Under the pieces are notes generated by a model. It saw only the letters and a program-made list of their open reading frames with translations, searched no databases and was not told where the DNA came from. From Anthostomella pinea (lineage: Eukaryota > Ascomycota > Sordariomycetes > Xylariales > Xylariaceae): a DNA stretch of 64,000 nucleotides. Below are positions 62,225-64,000 of this stretch, piece by piece. The first letter of the stretch is position 1; each line of letters opens with the position of its first letter. Location: assembly GCA_963556695.1 (NCBI GenBank), contig CAUWAG010000003.1, forward strand, positions 6,944,001 to 7,008,000, given 5' to 3'. The position numbers were made by a program, and so were the translations under genes.

Positions 62225-63588
62225 GTGCGTCACTCACAGTCACATGTAACCGGCGTTGGAGTCTATTTCCGACACGACGCCGACTGGCTCAAGAACTACG
62301 TCTTGGGTCGGGTGGCGGTAGGCGACCTAGAGTGCGCCTTCGAAATGATTGAGCGGGTGCAAAGGGGCGGTACATCGGCCAGAGTCGTTCACGACGCCCG
62401 CTGGCCCGCCGCCCTGGCGATGGAATGATTTATGATTTATTTTATTATTAACCTCTTCGACCGGAAGGGAGGAGCCAAACCCAAATACCCCAAAAGACAA
62501 CAAAAAGCAGAGGACTCCAGGCGGAGACGTTCGGGCGCTGACAATGCAGGAGAGCAACCAGGCGCTGCCCATCGTGCTCTCTGACAAGTATCATGACCTC
62601 GACAAAGACCGGGGCGACATTATCTACTATTCTGGCCCGAACAGCCGTACCAACGAAGACCCAGACAAGCACAAACCGTCGACCTCTGGCACAAAGCCTC
62701 TCAAGGCCTCTCTAGATGAGTTCAAGGTATGTTTGAGCCCAGACACGCACGGCGGACGACCTGATACACGCGCTGACCAAGATGACTTCGTGTTCCCAAC
62801 CCAGCAGATTGAGATGGTATCGATGATGTGGAATCAATTCAGGCTCTGCCGCAACCTTGAGCAAATTAACGATGGTAATTTTGTTTTTGGTGGCTCATGG
62901 CTGAACTCTGTTCGTCTTCTCCCTCAAGCTCAACGCCATTATGCTGACCAAGATGACAGGCGCTGTACCCTGCCGACATCAGATTGCCCCTGAGCATGAC
63001 CGCGGAGCGCATTTGACAGGCATCCCAAGGGCTGAGACTGGCGGAGATGGCTCCCCGCGAGAACGAACCCTCCGACCCCTCCGACCGTCACCCGACCGAT
63101 CAACCCGCGAAAGAGGGTGTCAGAGGCGTCGTTCGCCATGATGGCAAGTTCGAGTGCCACGAGGAGCGCCCCGGCGGAACCTGCTACTCGGTCATGACCA
63201 ACAAGGCCCACATCATCATATCTCACCTCTCGTCGGTGCACAAGGCCGTCGGCAAGTACCTGGAGAACGAGGCCAAGAAGACCCTTCCCAGCGGCGACCC
63301 CGAGGAAAGCTGGCCGTGCCACTCAAACCCCCGCTGGCCGCCCTGCGCGCTGTCATGGCTGTAATGATCGCCGACCTGAATGGCATTAAAGAACAGATAA
63401 TGAAGGCCACCGGCAGGATGCGTTGGCCGGCGCCGCTCGGATCGACCGATGCCATCAAGGCCCTCTATGACACGTGGAAGGCCGAGAACTGTGGTGCCAA
63501 TGATGTCGTCGACGATGAGGTCGCCGAAGAAGAAGACCTTGCAGATCCTGCTGCCCCTTCGCCTGATAGTCTAGATACAATATCATGA
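62225..63588 (+). pseudogene. degenerate SRA-YDG-domain gene (possibly fused to an unknown domain)
   Basis: A first segment (62225-62428) contains ADWLKNYVLGRVAVGDLECA. Next, from about 62466, the frame reads into QALPIVLSDKYHDLDKDRGD and IIYYSGPNSRTNEDPDKHKP, followed by SGTKPLKASL, the start of an SRA-YDG domain as seen in fungal relatives. A GTATGT intron (62727-62804) follows, then QIEMVSMMWNQFRLCRNLEQ. Downstream pieces continue in changing frames: LNAIMLTKMTGA, YPADIRLPLSMTAERI (stop TGA at about 63017), then QASQGLRLAEMAPRENEPSD and TCYSVMTNKAHIIISHLSSV. A frame change near 63300 leads to KLAVPLKPPLAALRAVMAVM and the end at 63588. Intact SRA domains bind methylated or hemimethylated DNA. 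Most of the SRA core is missing here. Confidence 0.55.
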
Positions 63589-63860
63589 ATAGGTGCAATA
63601 CTGCAGGGAATTGATTTGATAATGGCGGTATCTTTGGGGTCAAATGGTTGCTTCATCCGGCTTTACTTCAATACCCTTTAAATTAACAATGAAGAATGTT
63701 GTCTTATATGCCGACGTTCCTCTGCAGCTGGTGACATATGGGAGCCCCAAGTGGTTGTCACATCGTGTATCCTATGGTATTATTCAAGGGAAAACAGCGT
63801 TTCTGTAGCACGTGAGACTGACGTCTGGCCTGACATTCTCTCCTCATAAGATCGCCTGTA
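63589..63860. other. convergent 3' spacer
   Basis: The gap lies between the SRA relic and the D-amino-acid-oxidase-like gene end. No feature was noticed. Confidence 0.4.
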
Positions 63861-64000
63861 TCATGCCACACTCTGCGCAACAAGCTCAGCGACCAGACCA
63901 GCGACGCCATAGCTTGACTGGAAGCCAAAACCATCCATCCCATAAGCATGAACCACCTTAATGGGACCTAAAGCTTCATCTTCGATGGTCTCCGTCTCAA
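63861..64000 (-). CDS. D-amino acid oxidase-type flavoprotein, C-terminal end (partial)
   Basis: The window cuts this gene; only the last 45 or so residues are present, ending at TGA 63863-63861. They read ETETIEDEALGPIKVVHAYG then MDGFGFQSSYGVAGLVAELV. The VVHxYGxxGFGxQSSxG block is the C-terminal FAD-binding signature of D-amino acid and D-aspartate oxidases. These oxidise D-amino acids with oxygen, usually in peroxisomes. The last residues, AQSVA, do not form a standard SKL peroxisomal signal. Confidence 0.75.
   Translation of the reverse strand, partial: ETETIEDEALGPIKVVHAYGMDGFGFQSSYGVAGLVAELVAQSVA

Noticed and set aside
63047..63364. Separate small gene starting MAPRENEPSDPS
   Set aside because: The same frame continues upstream through a single stop into protein-like sequence, and downstream after a frame change, so it is better read as part of one decayed gene.
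1..64000. CRISPR arrays, bacterial operons, riboswitches
   Set aside because: The repeats seen are microsatellites, tandem duplications or transposon-type inverted repeats; spliced genes and fungal families rule out a prokaryotic reading. I saw no TPP-type riboswitch, but a covariance search was not possible.

Overview
The window is nuclear DNA of a filamentous ascomycete (Pezizomycotina, probably Sordariomycetes; the order is an inference). The signs are short introns of 50 to 215 nt with GTATGT/GTAAGT donors and CTAAC-type branch sites, fungus-specific families (an NUC-1/PHO4-type bHLH factor, a Zn2Cys6 factor, Pam17, an endopolyphosphatase), and relics carrying CpA-to-TpA changes that look like repeat-induced point mutation (RIP).

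Housekeeping islands alternate with repeat-rich ground. Positions 1-19 kb hold seven genes: a four-exon bZIP factor, a flavin monooxygenase (minus), eIF3d, ribulose-phosphate 3-epimerase, a class V PLP enzyme, a secreted protein of unknown function (minus) and an Ofd1/Tpa1-type dioxygenase. From 19.7 to 24 kb lies a dead LINE joined tail-to-tail to an inverted 3' fragment of its own kind. Endopolyphosphatase (minus), a phosphoglycerate-mutase-like gene (minus) and an STK19-like gene occupy 25.8-32.6 kb.

From 33.5 to 45 kb there is a broken ankyrin/F-box-like gene with a poly-Asp tail, an almost complete but inactive pogo/Fot-type transposon with 86-bp inverted repeats and a TA target site, a candidate solo LTR, the NUC-1-like gene, and a palindromic AT-rich element. 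UBA4/MOCS3 and PAM17 converge at 45.3-47.8 kb. An exo-beta-D-glucosaminidase relic lies at 49.2-50.8 kb and begins at a GGAT microsatellite. A War1/Leu3-type Zn2Cys6 gene, a Ser-rich conserved gene, an aconitase-family fragment, a metallophosphoesterase, an SRA-YDG relic and the 3' end of a D-amino-acid-oxidase-type gene finish the window.

The live genes are mostly unrelated housekeeping or regulatory genes. No operon-like or biosynthetic cluster is visible. Possible thematic links are phosphate (NUC-1-type regulator, endopolyphosphatase) and translation or tRNA modification (eIF3d, Ofd1/Tpa1, Uba4). The most unusual non-genic signal is a family of 58-73-nt hairpin repeats built on AATAAGCACTCTGGAAT, found between genes at six or more places. 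The same motif recurs inside larger inverted-repeat elements that share another terminus. All exon boundaries were read by eye from splice signals and family conservation.
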